Assembly (NCBI RefSeq): GCF_006228385.1
Contig: NZ_CP039853.1
Location: 186,001 to 250,000, forward strand
Reading direction: 5' to 3'
Length of the DNA stretch: 64,000 bases
Source: Salinimonas iocasae
GTDB lineage: Bacteria; Pseudomonadota; Gammaproteobacteria; Enterobacterales; Alteromonadaceae
Shown: piece after piece, positions 18,356 to 27,267 of the stretch
Layout of the letters: each line of letters starts with the position of its first letter
How positions within the stretch are numbered: the first letter of the stretch is position 1
Translations under genes and position numbers: made by a program
The notes under the pieces: model-generated
Database searches by the model: none
What the model was told of the DNA's origin: nothing
What the model saw: the letters and a program-made list of their open reading frames with translations, nothing else

Positions 18356-21289
18356 TCATCCCTTCTCCTCATCTTCAATAAAGTATGTACCGTTGGGTAA
18401 CACATGCTTATAGGGCAACAACGAGATATGAGATAAGGTCTCGTCGTCGATTTCCTCCCCTTGCTGCCGAAGCAGCTCCACAATGTCGCTTATCTTGATG
18501 GTGTTCCAGTACAGAATGGCATTGGACACAAAGCTGAGACTACTGGCCTTGTTCATGATTTCTTCATAGTCGCCTGTGGTGAATTCACCCTGATCCGCAA
18601 AGAATATCCAGCGCGGCAGTTTATGTCGGTATTCCCCTTTATTCAGTTGCCGTTGGACGGTTTGACGGAGTTCTTTGTCAGTCAGGTACCGCAGAATGTA
18701 TTCGGTCTTGATAATCCGCCCCAAGTTCGTAAAGGCTTTGGTGAGGCGATCCGAAGGTGAACTATTGGTTAATCGTTGGACGATGACGTGTGCTGGCGCA
18801 GTTTTCTGCTTCAGTGAAATCGCCACTCGCATCATATATTCCCACTGTTCCTCAATGATGGCCAGATCGGCTGTTTTGGTGAGTAAATGGTTGAGGTCGC
18901 CGTAATCGACGGTTTTGTCAATACGGTAAAGCTGCTGATCTTTGAGATCCCGAATGCGCGGCATAAAGTAGAATCCGAGCAAATGACAGAGTGCGAAGAC
19001 GATTTCGGTATAGCCATGTGTATCGGTGGTGTGCTCCCGGATTTTCAGAATCGTGTTGTTTTCCAGCAGGCCGTCCAAAACATACAGCGCTTCACGCGGG
19101 CTACAGGAAATAATCTTGGTGCTGAACACTGAATATTGATCGGAAACGTGGGTGTAGATCCCGATGGCTTTTTCATAATAACCGTAGTAGCGGGGATAGT
19201 AAGAAGCCAACAGGCTGTCGGCGCGGATTTTAAAGCGTTGCGCATCCGATGAGGACAATGTACCGGTGCCGTGCACCGCACTCAACGGCAGCTCATGGTG
19301 TTGATTCACAATTTCAGCACTGGCGTTGATCAGGGTTTCCTCTCGAATATAGTATTGCAGGATATGCCGGAGCATATCGACGGTCACACCTTTAACGCTA
19401 TTGCTCATGGATACGACACCCAGGTTGGTGGCCTGCGAAATAATGGCGGCCATCAGGCTTTTGTAAAAGGCTTTGGGGCGCGATTGATGGTGCTGGATAG
19501 GGACAAAATGACGGCTGTAATGTGTCATTTGATCTACTTCCATCAGAAGCTGTTCGATACGTATGCTGGGCATATGTGCATCGATCACTTTTTGCAGTTG
19601 GTTGACTTTATCCGGGACCTCGAGCTTGTCATCACGTTTGAGTTTCAATCGGCCGTTTTGAATTTCCGCGAAGTTGTCCAGGCCGAACAGCTTTTTCGCT
19701 TCAGAGACTGATTCGTGGAACTGCGTTGAAATGGCGGCTCGAACTTCGTGCGGTGGAGGCTGTTGAAGTTCGGTATAGACAGCCTGTCTGGTTTCATCCC
19801 AACTGGGTTCATTTAAGGTGAGATCCCAGAACGAAACATGCTGCTTACTCTGCGGCAAGTACAAATCGCCGGAACGCAAGGCGTCTTTCATAGCGAGAGC
19901 CAATCCCATTTCCCAAACGTTGCGATTGATGTTACCGGCTTGATCTTTAAGGGTGCGGCGTAGTTCGCGGGGAATGAATGCTGTCGGTGTGTTCTCGGGT
20001 AGCTTTTTCAGGTCGCCATCATCCAATTTCCGGACGAACTCAATAGCTTTTATCAGCGGCCCGGAACCTTTAGCCACTTCAAATGGTAACCGGATAAAGT
20101 CGGCAAAATATTTTCGTAAACTGGGATAACGGGCCAGCAACAAATCGCAGTAGCCGCGTTCCTCCAGGCGTTTAAAAATGTGCAGGTCGTCAATGGATGC
20201 CAGCAGATGTTTCTCGTCAATGCGTTGCCACAAGTCCTTCTTGTACAATGGCTGTTCATCCGGCCATTCCAGCAAAACATGCGTGGTTTCAAGCACAGCA
20301 TCGATGGCTTTCTTTTGGCGCTTGCGAAACTCCTTGTGTTTTTTGTCGTGGCTGTTTTTGGTTTGCCGGCATAGCTCTGTCATGTACTGATCATGCATTT
20401 TGACCAGATGATCCAACAGGATCTTGCGGGATTCCAACAGGAAGCAAATCATCAATGCATAGCGCTTATGGTCCTTGAAGCGCTTCATGTCCTTAGCGCT
20501 GTAACGCTTGGTCAGTCGGTACAGGTAGTTAAGAAAAGCGGTATCAATGACCTTTTCTTCGAACTCATTAATGCCGGTGGACACCAGATTGTCATAGCGT
20601 TCCAAATAGCGTTTCAGTGATGATATTTTCGCACCCGGCGGGTACTCTTTGAGTTGGTTGAAGTAGGTTCGTTGATTGCCGTCGGTGGCTTGCAACAAAT
20701 CGTCAATGGCATCGCGTAATTCCGGCGACATCTGATCAAACACTTGCTCAAAAAGCTGAGCGTGTACCTGGTTACATATGCGGATGATCTGTCTTTCGAT
20801 CGTCGTGGGGCCAGGTAAAACAATACGTTTCAACAGAAGGTGGCGTTCTGCCCGGTGAAAAAGTTCATCCGGAAGCAGTCCCTGTTGGGCATGTTCTTCA
20901 ATCCAGCGGTCCAGATCTGCTTCCACTTTGTCGTCAAACCGATGAAAGCCCAGGTACTTGAGGATATTGTTCCGGTGTTCCAACACCGTGGCTTCTCTTT
21001 CGGGCACTTCCACCGTTAGCGTAGGAGGAAGATCGAGTTGACTACTCAGGTAGCTGATCACTCGTGGCGAAAGATCATGGAGCTGGTTTAGAAACCGGCC
21101 ATAGAGGCGCATGGCACACAGTTGGATGGCAAATCCCAGGCGATATTGCTTGCGATACTTGTTGACGACCTCGCAATCACGACGGCTTAGCGTCCAATCG
21201 CGAACCATTTCCTCATCGGAGAATCGTTGCGGCAATATTAACGGTTGGTACCGCTGCTGATCGGTTAAGAACTGCTCTTTGGCTGTCAT
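18356..21289 (-). CDS. tnpA: Tn3-family transposase TnpA
   Basis: The 977-residue protein is full length for this family. The N-terminal DNA-binding part starts MTAKEQFLTDQQRY with FSDEEMVRDWTLS. The C-terminal Tn3 DDE domain has TDTHGYTEIVFALCHLLGF, FMPRIRDL and the terminal WNTIKI...SHISLLPYKH block that closes nearly all Tn3 transposases. It makes the cointegrate between donor and target molecules by acting at the terminal repeats. The ATG (complement of 21287-21289) follows GAGG. Its stop lies four bases inside the left repeat, so tnpA is read towards the left end. Confidence 0.95.
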   Translation of the reverse strand: MTAKEQFLTDQQRYQPLILPQRFSDEEMVRDWTLSRRDCEVVNKYRKQYRLGFAIQLCAMRLYGRFLNQLHDLSPRVISYLSSQLDLPPTLTVEVPEREATVLEHRNNILKYLGFHRFDDKVEADLDRWIEEHAQQGLLPDELFHRAERHLLLKRIVLPGPTTIERQIIRICNQVHAQLFEQVFDQMSPELRDAIDDLLQATDGNQRTYFNQLKEYPPGAKISSLKRYLERYDNLVSTGINEFEEKVIDTAFLNYLYRLTKRYSAKDMKRFKDHKRYALMICFLLESRKILLDHLVKMHDQYMTELCRQTKNSHDKKHKEFRKRQKKAIDAVLETTHVLLEWPDEQPLYKKDLWQRIDEKHLLASIDDLHIFKRLEERGYCDLLLARYPSLRKYFADFIRLPFEVAKGSGPLIKAIEFVRKLDDGDLKKLPENTPTAFIPRELRRTLKDQAGNINRNVWEMGLALAMKDALRSGDLYLPQSKQHVSFWDLTLNEPSWDETRQAVYTELQQPPPHEVRAAISTQFHESVSEAKKLFGLDNFAEIQNGRLKLKRDDKLEVPDKVNQLQKVIDAHMPSIRIEQLLMEVDQMTHYSRHFVPIQHHQSRPKAFYKSLMAAIISQATNLGVVSMSNSVKGVTVDMLRHILQYYIREETLINASAEIVNQHHELPLSAVHGTGTLSSSDAQRFKIRADSLLASYYPRYYGYYEKAIGIYTHVSDQYSVFSTKIISCSPREALYVLDGLLENNTILKIREHTTDTHGYTEIVFALCHLLGFYFMPRIRDLKDQQLYRIDKTVDYGDLNHLLTKTADLAIIEEQWEYMMRVAISLKQKTAPAHVIVQRLTNSSPSDRLTKAFTNLGRIIKTEYILRYLTDKELRQTVQRQLNKGEYRHKLPRWIFFADQGEFTTGDYEEIMNKASSLSFVSNAILYWNTIKISDIVELLRQQGEEIDDETLSHISLLPYKHVLPNGTYFIEDEEKG

Positions 21290-21458
21290 AGGACCTCACT
21301 TGGCTCCGGTCACGCCAACTGCGCTATAGCGCTGTTTTTATTGATGGATGCGGTATTTAAAGGTGCATCACCGCCTTTAAAGGCAATCGCTCTTGCCCAG
21401 GGGTTATTCGGTTTAAAAATGTGTAGAGTTTATAACATATATGTACTAAGATCTACGC

Positions 21459-22388
21459 ATGTCCTGGATACTGCTGATACTTTCACTCCCCACTGAAAAC
21501 GCCACCGTGCGCATGCGGGCATGGCGCGCCATCAAAGCCCTGGGGGCCGTTTCGCTGCGTGATGGCGTCTATCTACTGCCAGCCATCTCTGATCATGCCG
21601 AAAAGCTAGAGGCAATTGCCCAGGATGTCCGTGATAGTGGCGGGACCGCCCATGTACTGCACGCTAATGATCCTGAAACCGAAGCGTTCCCCCCGCTATT
21701 CGATCGCTCGGAAGACTATGAGTCGCTGGACTCGGCGATGGCGGACCTGCGGGCAAAGCTCTTGCCGGAAACCGCCATGGAGGTCATGAAGGAAACACGC
21801 AAACTGCGCAAAAGCTTCACGCGACTGTCAGCCATCGATTTTTTCCCCGGTGCCGCGCGGGATCGAATCGATACGGCTCTGAAACAGCTGGAAAGCGATG
21901 CCAACCGGGTCTTGTCTCCCGATGAGCCGCAGCCCGAACCTCGCACAATCCGCCGTCTTGATCGAGCCGATTATCAAGGCAGGCTCTGGGCGACGCGGCG
22001 TCGGCCGTGGGTGGACCGTTTGGCCAGTGCCTGGCTGATTGGCCGCTTCATCGATCCATCCGCACGCTTTTTATGGCTGGCCTCGCCGGACGACTGCCCG
22101 GATGAGGCGCTGGGGTTCGATTTCGATGGGGCGACCTTTACTCACGTGGAAGAAAAAGTCACTTTCGAAACGCTGCTGGCGAGCTTCGACCTGGATTCAC
22201 CCGCGCTACTCCGGCTTGGAAAACTCGTGCACTACCTCGATGTGGGGGGACATCAGCCGCCGGAGGCCGCCGGGGTCGAGTGTGTATTGATAGGGCTGCG
22301 CGAAACCCATAGCGATGATGATCAATTATTACAAGCTGCCAATCAGGTTTTCGACAGCCTGTTGGTCACTTACGGTAAGGAACAATAA
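21459..22388 (+). CDS. chrB: Chromate-responsive regulator ChrB
   Basis: The 309-residue protein matches ChrB: the N-terminal domain (SWILLILSLPTENATVRMRAW, RDGVYLLP) and the C-terminal ChrB domain (WATRRRPWVDRLASAWLIGR, FTHVEEKVTFETLL). ChrB senses chromate and controls chrA in known systems. It is the first gene of a tight chrB-chrA-DUF1259 operon, two bases before chrA. A perfect palindrome ACATATATGT (21435-21444) lies 14 bp before its start and is a candidate operator. Expression should be chromate-inducible. Confidence 0.92.
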   Translation: MSWILLILSLPTENATVRMRAWRAIKALGAVSLRDGVYLLPAISDHAEKLEAIAQDVRDSGGTAHVLHANDPETEAFPPLFDRSEDYESLDSAMADLRAKLLPETAMEVMKETRKLRKSFTRLSAIDFFPGAARDRIDTALKQLESDANRVLSPDEPQPEPRTIRRLDRADYQGRLWATRRRPWVDRLASAWLIGRFIDPSARFLWLASPDDCPDEALGFDFDGATFTHVEEKVTFETLLASFDLDSPALLRLGKLVHYLDVGGHQPPEAAGVECVLIGLRETHSDDDQLLQAANQVFDSLLVTYGKEQ

Positions 22389-22390
22389 CC

Positions 22391-23848
22391 ATGCACGAAC
22401 CGTCAACTTCATCTGTACCGCCAAGCAGCGGGTCCAATCAAATCACCAGGGATGCGACCGCTGGTAACCTCAATGCATTCGGCCATCACATCACCTTCGG
22501 GGAGGCCGTGCGTGTCTGGTTGCGGGTCGCCATCCTGAGCTTTGGCGGTCCCGCCGGCCAGATCGCGGTGATGCACCGTATTCTGGTGGATGAAAAGCAA
22601 TGGGTCAGTGAGAGCCGCTTCCTGCACGCGCTGAATTACTGCATGGTGCTGCCCGGACCTGAAGCCCAGCAACTGGCCACCTATATCGGCTGGCTGCTGC
22701 ATGGCATCAAGGGTGGACTGGTTGCGGGCGCCCTGTTCGTGCTGCCGGGCTTTCTCAGCATTCTGGTGCTCAGTCTGCTCTACGCTGGATTTCAGGAAGC
22801 GTCACTGGTGCAGGCCCTGTTTTTCGGTATCAAGGCGGCCGTGCTGGCGATCGTGATCCAGGCGGTGATCCGCATCGGCAAGCGCGTCCTCAAGAACGCC
22901 TACATGTACGCATTGGCGGTCGCCGCTTTCGTGGCGATCTTCTTCTTTGCCGTGCCTTTCCCGATCGTAATCGTTACCGCCGGATTGATCGGTCTGCTGG
23001 GTCGGCATGTCGATCCGGAACGCTTTGTGGTCATCAAGGGGCACGATACCCCCGAGGACGCCGGGCGTGCGATTGATGCCATGATGGAGGGCGGCGCGGC
23101 AAGCCATACCCGGGCGTCACGGGGGCGGGCACTCAAGGTGCTCGCCGTCTGGCTGCCGCTGTGGTTTGCGCCACTTGTCGCCCTGCTTGTGACCTTGGGC
23201 TATGAGGATGTGTTCACCCAGATTGGGCTTTTCTTCAGCAAACTGGCGGTTGTCACCTTCGGTGGCGCCTATTCGGTGCTGGCCTACATGGCCCAGGAGG
23301 CGGTACAAAACTATGGATGGCTGGCACCGGGGGAAATGCTGGATGGTCTGGGTATGGCGGAAACTACACCCGGCCCGCTGATCCAAGTGGTGCAATTCGT
23401 GGGCTTTATGGGGGCCTTCCGGGCTCCGGGAACGCTCGACCCCTTCACAGCAGGCATCTTGGCATCGGTTTTAGCCACCTGGGTCACCTTCGTTCCCTGC
23501 TTTTTGTGGATCTTCCTGGGCGCGCCGTATGTGGAAACACTGCGCGGCAACCAGGCGGTGAGCGCGGCGCTGTCGGCGGTCACGGCGGCCGTGGTGGGCG
23601 TGATGCTGAATCTCGCCATCTGGTTCGCGGTGCACGTCGCCTTTAACGAGGTTGAAACTGTACGGGCCTATGGTATGCTACTGCTGATACCCGCCTGGGG
23701 CAGCATCCACATTGTCAGCGTCGCGCTGGCCGCGGGCGCCTTTATCGCTATGTTGCGCTTTAAGGTGGGCATGTTGCCGATGATTTTAGTCAGCGCACTG
23801 CTGGGTATTGTGTACCATCTGTTATTTGCAGGCGTCCCGGCGGCGTAA
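22391..23848 (+). CDS. chrA: Chromate transporter ChrA (long-chain, two CHR domains)
   Basis: The 485-residue inner-membrane protein of the CHR family exports chromate and lowers cytoplasmic Cr(VI). Two homologous halves are visible. The first holds SFGGPAGQIAVMHR and MVLPGPEAQQLATYIGW; the second holds TFGGAYSVLAYMAQEAV and GLGMAETTPGPLIQVVQFVG. About ten to twelve hydrophobic segments follow. It starts two bases after chrB. Confidence 0.95.
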   Translation: MHEPSTSSVPPSSGSNQITRDATAGNLNAFGHHITFGEAVRVWLRVAILSFGGPAGQIAVMHRILVDEKQWVSESRFLHALNYCMVLPGPEAQQLATYIGWLLHGIKGGLVAGALFVLPGFLSILVLSLLYAGFQEASLVQALFFGIKAAVLAIVIQAVIRIGKRVLKNAYMYALAVAAFVAIFFFAVPFPIVIVTAGLIGLLGRHVDPERFVVIKGHDTPEDAGRAIDAMMEGGAASHTRASRGRALKVLAVWLPLWFAPLVALLVTLGYEDVFTQIGLFFSKLAVVTFGGAYSVLAYMAQEAVQNYGWLAPGEMLDGLGMAETTPGPLIQVVQFVGFMGAFRAPGTLDPFTAGILASVLATWVTFVPCFLWIFLGAPYVETLRGNQAVSAALSAVTAAVVGVMLNLAIWFAVHVAFNEVETVRAYGMLLLIPAWGSIHIVSVALAAGAFIAMLRFKVGMLPMILVSALLGIVYHLLFAGVPAA

Positions 23849-23900
23849 CCCCCCAATACAGCCAAAAATGTTTCACAGCAACAAAAAAAGAGGAATAGCC

Positions 23901-24809
23901 ATGACAATGTCTCCGCTTCGAGCATTCATTCTAATGTGCGCTTTATTCATTCAAGCATCCATAACAATGGCCGACGATTCCGGCCGCCTCGATGATAAGG
24001 CCATTGGCCAGGCGGCTGGCACCCAGGCAACGGCCAAACCTGATGGCGTGGTGCGTATCGGCTGGAAGCGCGACGACGTGCCCGTCACCGTTGACGGTAT
24101 GAAGTTCCCGCCGCCGGCGGGCCTCGGGAGTTGGGCCGCGTTCAAGGCCTTGCCGGAGGGTGGTGTTATGGTGATGGGGGATACGGTGGTGTTTGAGGAT
24201 GAAATCACCCCGGCCATGGACGCCGCCTTTGCCCACGGCCTGGACATCACCGCGCTGCACAACCATTTCGTGTTCGACCGTCCGCCGGTTTACTTTATGC
24301 ACATCGGCGGCCATGGACGAAACGCCGAGTCACTCGCCGAAGGCGTCAAGGCCATGTGGGATGCCATTAAACAAGTGCGTAAAAAGCATCCCGTACCGCA
24401 AGAACGATTTCCGGGTGATGTGCCCGATATCACCGGCAAATACAACACCAAGACGTTGGAAAAGATTCTGGATGCCGAGGGCAGCCTTAACGGGCAGGTG
24501 CTGAAATTCACGTTCGGGCGCAGCGCCAGAATGCACGGTGTGGAATTTGGCGCATCCATGGGCCTGTCCACCTGGGCCGCCTTCTCCGGGAATGAGAAGC
24601 AGGCGGTCGTCGATGGGGATTTTGCCATGACCGCGGACGAGATCCAGCCGGTGATGCGGACGCTGCGTCAGGCGGGCATCCACATCGTGGCGCTGCACAA
24701 CCATATGACCGGTGAAACGCCTTCCTACTATTTCCTGCATTATTGGGGCAAGGGCAAGCCCGAGGATCTGGCGAAAGCGATACGGGCAGCGCTGGAGACG
24801 CAAAGATGA
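23901..24809 (+). CDS. DUF1259 (LppY/LpqO-like) exported protein, third gene of the chr operon
   Basis: I choose the ATG at 23901 (MTMSPLRAFILMCALF), which follows AAGAGGAA. The longer frame overlaps chrA and lacks a signal. The 302-residue product has a cleavable signal peptide (likely cut after ITMA). Two internal repeats each end in a His-rich block, ALHNHFVFDRPPVYFMHIGG and ALHNHMTGETPSYYFLHYWG. DUF1259 genes commonly travel with chrA, but their role is not known to me. A periplasmic metal- or chromium-related function is an inference from the operon. Confidence 0.88.
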   Translation: MTMSPLRAFILMCALFIQASITMADDSGRLDDKAIGQAAGTQATAKPDGVVRIGWKRDDVPVTVDGMKFPPPAGLGSWAAFKALPEGGVMVMGDTVVFEDEITPAMDAAFAHGLDITALHNHFVFDRPPVYFMHIGGHGRNAESLAEGVKAMWDAIKQVRKKHPVPQERFPGDVPDITGKYNTKTLEKILDAEGSLNGQVLKFTFGRSARMHGVEFGASMGLSTWAAFSGNEKQAVVDGDFAMTADEIQPVMRTLRQAGIHIVALHNHMTGETPSYYFLHYWGKGKPEDLAKAIRAALETQR

Positions 24810-24838
24810 ATTGAGAGTGGGATTCGTGATTTGACGGG

Positions 24839-25846
24839 TTATACGGGGTCGATCAGCGTGACCAACTTTTCCATCAATATCAGCGAGGCATTATTCGAAA
24901 GTTGCTGGCCTTCTTCGATGTACTCCCAGACCGTTGCATCGCTTTTCCAGCCGCCTTGTTTCTTGATCAGCTCGAAGTCTACCCGTTCTCGAGCCGCCGA
25001 AGTGGAGAGGCCGCGGCGAAAACTGTGACTGCTCAACTCGGGCACGAAGTCGAACTGACAGGCCTTGCCCAGGGTTTTGAGCAAGTCATTAATTGCCCCT
25101 GGGTTCAGAGGCCTGGGCGTCACCTGATCCCAGCGGTTAACCGGCCTAAAGAGCGGGCCGCTATCAATCTCAGCGCTATCCATCCAGGCCTTGATTGCTG
25201 TAGCCGGACAACAACCTGGTGTACCGAAAGGTAAGGCGCGGGCCAGCCCTGTCGCCTGTTGATCCGTTTTGGAGCGCGGCAACCGGATGATCAGGCCTTC
25301 CGGCTCCCAATTCAGATCACTGATTTGAATGGCCACCAGTTCGCTGCGACGAAAAGCGCCGAAAAAGCCGGTCAACACCAGGGCGATATCCCTATGCTTC
25401 TTTTTGCTATCCGGCAAACACCGCAGGTAATCCACCATTTGTGCGATGTGTTCCAGGCGTAGGGCCTTGGCCTTGCGTTTGGGTTGGCCATGAGTGCGAC
25501 GAATGCCTTCCATGGTTTTCCGCACCAGGGGATCGCGCACCGGATCAGTGACGCCTTGGTAATGGTGCCACTGGCTAATGGCGGTGAGGTGGAGATCTAA
25601 CGTCCGGGCGTTGAGCGATTCGGCCCTGGCGAGCAGATAGCGCACCACCGTATCTCGGTCAGTCGGCAACCGGCCACCCCATTTCTCAAATTGGCGAATG
25701 GCGGATCGGTAGGCCTTGCGGGTGTTATCGGAGGTGGCCGCCTGGAGGTAGTGCCGCAGTGACTCGGATTCCCGATGAGCAATCTGGTTCGATTCCTCAT
25801 TACGTAATGCTAAGTCGGTGGCCATTTTGGGTGGTTTGGTGTTCAT
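24839..25846 (-). CDS. tnpS: Tyrosine recombinase TnpS (cointegrate resolution)
   Basis: The 335-residue tyrosine recombinase starts at the ATG complementary to 25844-25846 (MNTKPPKMATD), after TAGGAA. The N-terminal SAM-like core-binding domain spans ~30-120 (DNTRKAYRSAIRQFEKW). The catalytic domain shows Arg in FGAFRRSEL, SSHSFRRG for HxxR, GGWKS and the nucleophile Tyr in VWEYIEEG. In Tn4651-type elements TnpS resolves cointegrates at a site between tnpS and tnpT with help from TnpT. The divergent arrangement here is the same. Confidence 0.9.
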   Translation of the reverse strand: MNTKPPKMATDLALRNEESNQIAHRESESLRHYLQAATSDNTRKAYRSAIRQFEKWGGRLPTDRDTVVRYLLARAESLNARTLDLHLTAISQWHHYQGVTDPVRDPLVRKTMEGIRRTHGQPKRKAKALRLEHIAQMVDYLRCLPDSKKKHRDIALVLTGFFGAFRRSELVAIQISDLNWEPEGLIIRLPRSKTDQQATGLARALPFGTPGCCPATAIKAWMDSAEIDSGPLFRPVNRWDQVTPRPLNPGAINDLLKTLGKACQFDFVPELSSHSFRRGLSTSAARERVDFELIKKQGGWKSDATVWEYIEEGQQLSNNASLILMEKLVTLIDPV

Positions 25847-25870
25847 GAATTGGATTCCTATCGGTGTCAC

Positions 25871-26053
25871 CAGAAAGGCGGCTATGTACCGGCGTTACAA
25901 GCAGAAGATTTTCAGCTTAATACCATAGCCAACGATAACCTTGATTATCGAAGGTTAAAAATTGAAACTCAAGAAACTTTGATAAGCATAAATATAATGT
26001 TATATTACGTGTTACATAATACGTTACTAAATAGTTTGAGAGGAAATCTCCCT
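25871..26053. promoter_or_regulatory. Candidate rst/res recombination site between tnpS and tnpT
   Basis: The region between the divergent genes is AT-rich and repeat-rich. CGATAACCTTGATTATCG has 6-bp inverted arms (CGATAA/TTATCG) around a 6-bp centre, the layout of a tyrosine-recombinase crossover site. The overlapping AACCTT...AAGGTT forms a second palindrome. Further right, TGTTATATTACGTGTTACAT and GTTACATAATACGTTAC give additional inverted repeats that could bind TnpT. Both promoters must also lie here. Confidence 0.65.
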
Positions 26054-27103
26054 ATGGCACGCGCCGGAGTCACTTTCCACGATGTCGCCAAAGCCGCCGA
26101 AGCCATCAAAACCCAAGGCCAGGAGCCTACGGTGGATCGAGTGCGGGAACATATGGGCACCGGCAGCAAAAGCACCATCGCGCCGCTGCTCAAGCGTTGG
26201 CGATCAGACAACGGAGAGGCAGCCGATATCGGTGGACTCCCGAACGACCTGGTGGAGGTAGTGAAATCACTCCACGAGCGGGTACAGCAGATGGCCGACC
26301 ACCGTATTGAGGAGACCCGTCAGGAATTTGAGGCGTCAAATAAAGAACTCCGCAAAGAATTGGCCGATTCCAAAAACACCATCGCGCAACTTACTGCCCG
26401 ACAACAGGATCTTGAGAGCCAGATTGAACGGCAGAACAAAGAAAAAAGCGCGTTAGACAAGTCTCTGGAAGATGTGCGTATCAGCCTGGTCAAAGCCGAG
26501 GCCCAACGAGACGAAGCCATTGTGCGAACCGCTGAATTAAAGGAAAGTATTGCGGAACTTAAGCAGGAAAATAAGGACATCCGCGATCATTTTGAACATT
26601 ATCAGCAGCGCACTGCCGAAGACCGTCAGCAAGAACGCGAACAGTTCCGGATCGATACCCAGGGGTTGAAAGACCAGATGCAGGAACTGCAACACCGGTT
26701 CGACCAGGCTGAGTCAAGAGCGTCCGAGTTATTTGATGCCAATGCGCAGTTACAAAGCAATGCCGATAAACTTGAACAGACCAATGCGACGCTAAACAGG
26801 GATTTGAACGGAAAGGTAGATGAGACCCAGAACCTGAAGCGCAACCTTGAAGACGCCATGACGAAGAACCAGGAATACCAGCATAAAAATGAGCAATTGG
26901 CAGAAAAAATAGCAGCTCTCACTGCTCAGAAAGCAGATGTCGATAAGGAATTGGCCGTGTTATCCCAAGCTTTGAAGGCCACCAAAACCGAGTTGAAAAC
27001 CATCCAGGATAAAGTGACGTATCTGACCGATGAGAACAAGGTAATTCTTCAGGAAAAGGCGATGATCCTAGGACAATTCAAACAACTCCAGGGTTCGCTA
27101 TGA
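26054..27103 (+). CDS. tnpT: TnpT, coiled-coil DNA-binding accessory protein (KfrA-like N-terminus)
   Basis: Start is the ATG at 26054 (MARAGVTFHDVAKA) after GAGAGGAAA; the longer upstream frame is low-quality sequence in the resolution site. The 349-residue protein has a KfrA_N-type helix-turn-helix domain at ~1-60 (VDRVREHMGTGSKSTIAPLL), then an almost continuous coiled coil to the C-terminus (Gln/Glu/Lys-rich heptads). It is the expected partner of TnpS in cointegrate resolution. Confidence 0.88.
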   Translation: MARAGVTFHDVAKAAEAIKTQGQEPTVDRVREHMGTGSKSTIAPLLKRWRSDNGEAADIGGLPNDLVEVVKSLHERVQQMADHRIEETRQEFEASNKELRKELADSKNTIAQLTARQQDLESQIERQNKEKSALDKSLEDVRISLVKAEAQRDEAIVRTAELKESIAELKQENKDIRDHFEHYQQRTAEDRQQEREQFRIDTQGLKDQMQELQHRFDQAESRASELFDANAQLQSNADKLEQTNATLNRDLNGKVDETQNLKRNLEDAMTKNQEYQHKNEQLAEKIAALTAQKADVDKELAVLSQALKATKTELKTIQDKVTYLTDENKVILQEKAMILGQFKQLQGSL

Positions 27104-27187
27104 AAAAGGCTGTCACAGCATTGAATATTCGGTAATGTTCCAAAGATGACCAAGTTTTAAGGGCAAATGCCGGGTTAGCGGCTATCT

Positions 27188-27262
27188 GACGGAAACCTAC
27201 GGTTTCGAGGGTGCCACAGGATTCAAAACCGTAGGTTTTCGTTCAAATGCCCCCGCTGGTCC
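27188..27262. repeat. Right terminal inverted repeat of the chr transposon (75 bp)
   Basis: Inverted match to 18278-18352. It ends ...GCTGGTCC at 27262 and is followed directly by the target duplication TATAA. Confidence 0.9.
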
Positions 27263-27267
27263 TATAA

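Larger units (their letters stand above)
18278..27262. mobile_element. Tn3-family chromate-resistance transposon, 8985 bp, with tnpS/tnpT module
   Basis: The element is bounded by 75-bp terminal inverted repeats beginning GGACC[C/A]GCGGGGGCATTTG. It is flanked by a perfect 5-bp target duplication TATAA (18273-18277 and 27263-27267), as expected for this family. The order is tnpA (left), chrB-chrA-DUF1259 (right), tnpS (left), a candidate recombination site, tnpT (right). Tyrosine recombinase TnpS with coiled-coil partner TnpT is the cointegrate-resolution system of the Tn4651/Tn4652 branch. All frames are intact, and GC is visibly higher than in the surroundings, so it looks like a recent, active insertion. 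Confidence 0.95.

Noticed and set aside
22802..23619. Several long minus-strand frames opposite chrA
   Set aside because: High GC produces long shadow frames there; chrA is certain and the frames have no motifs or ribosome sites.
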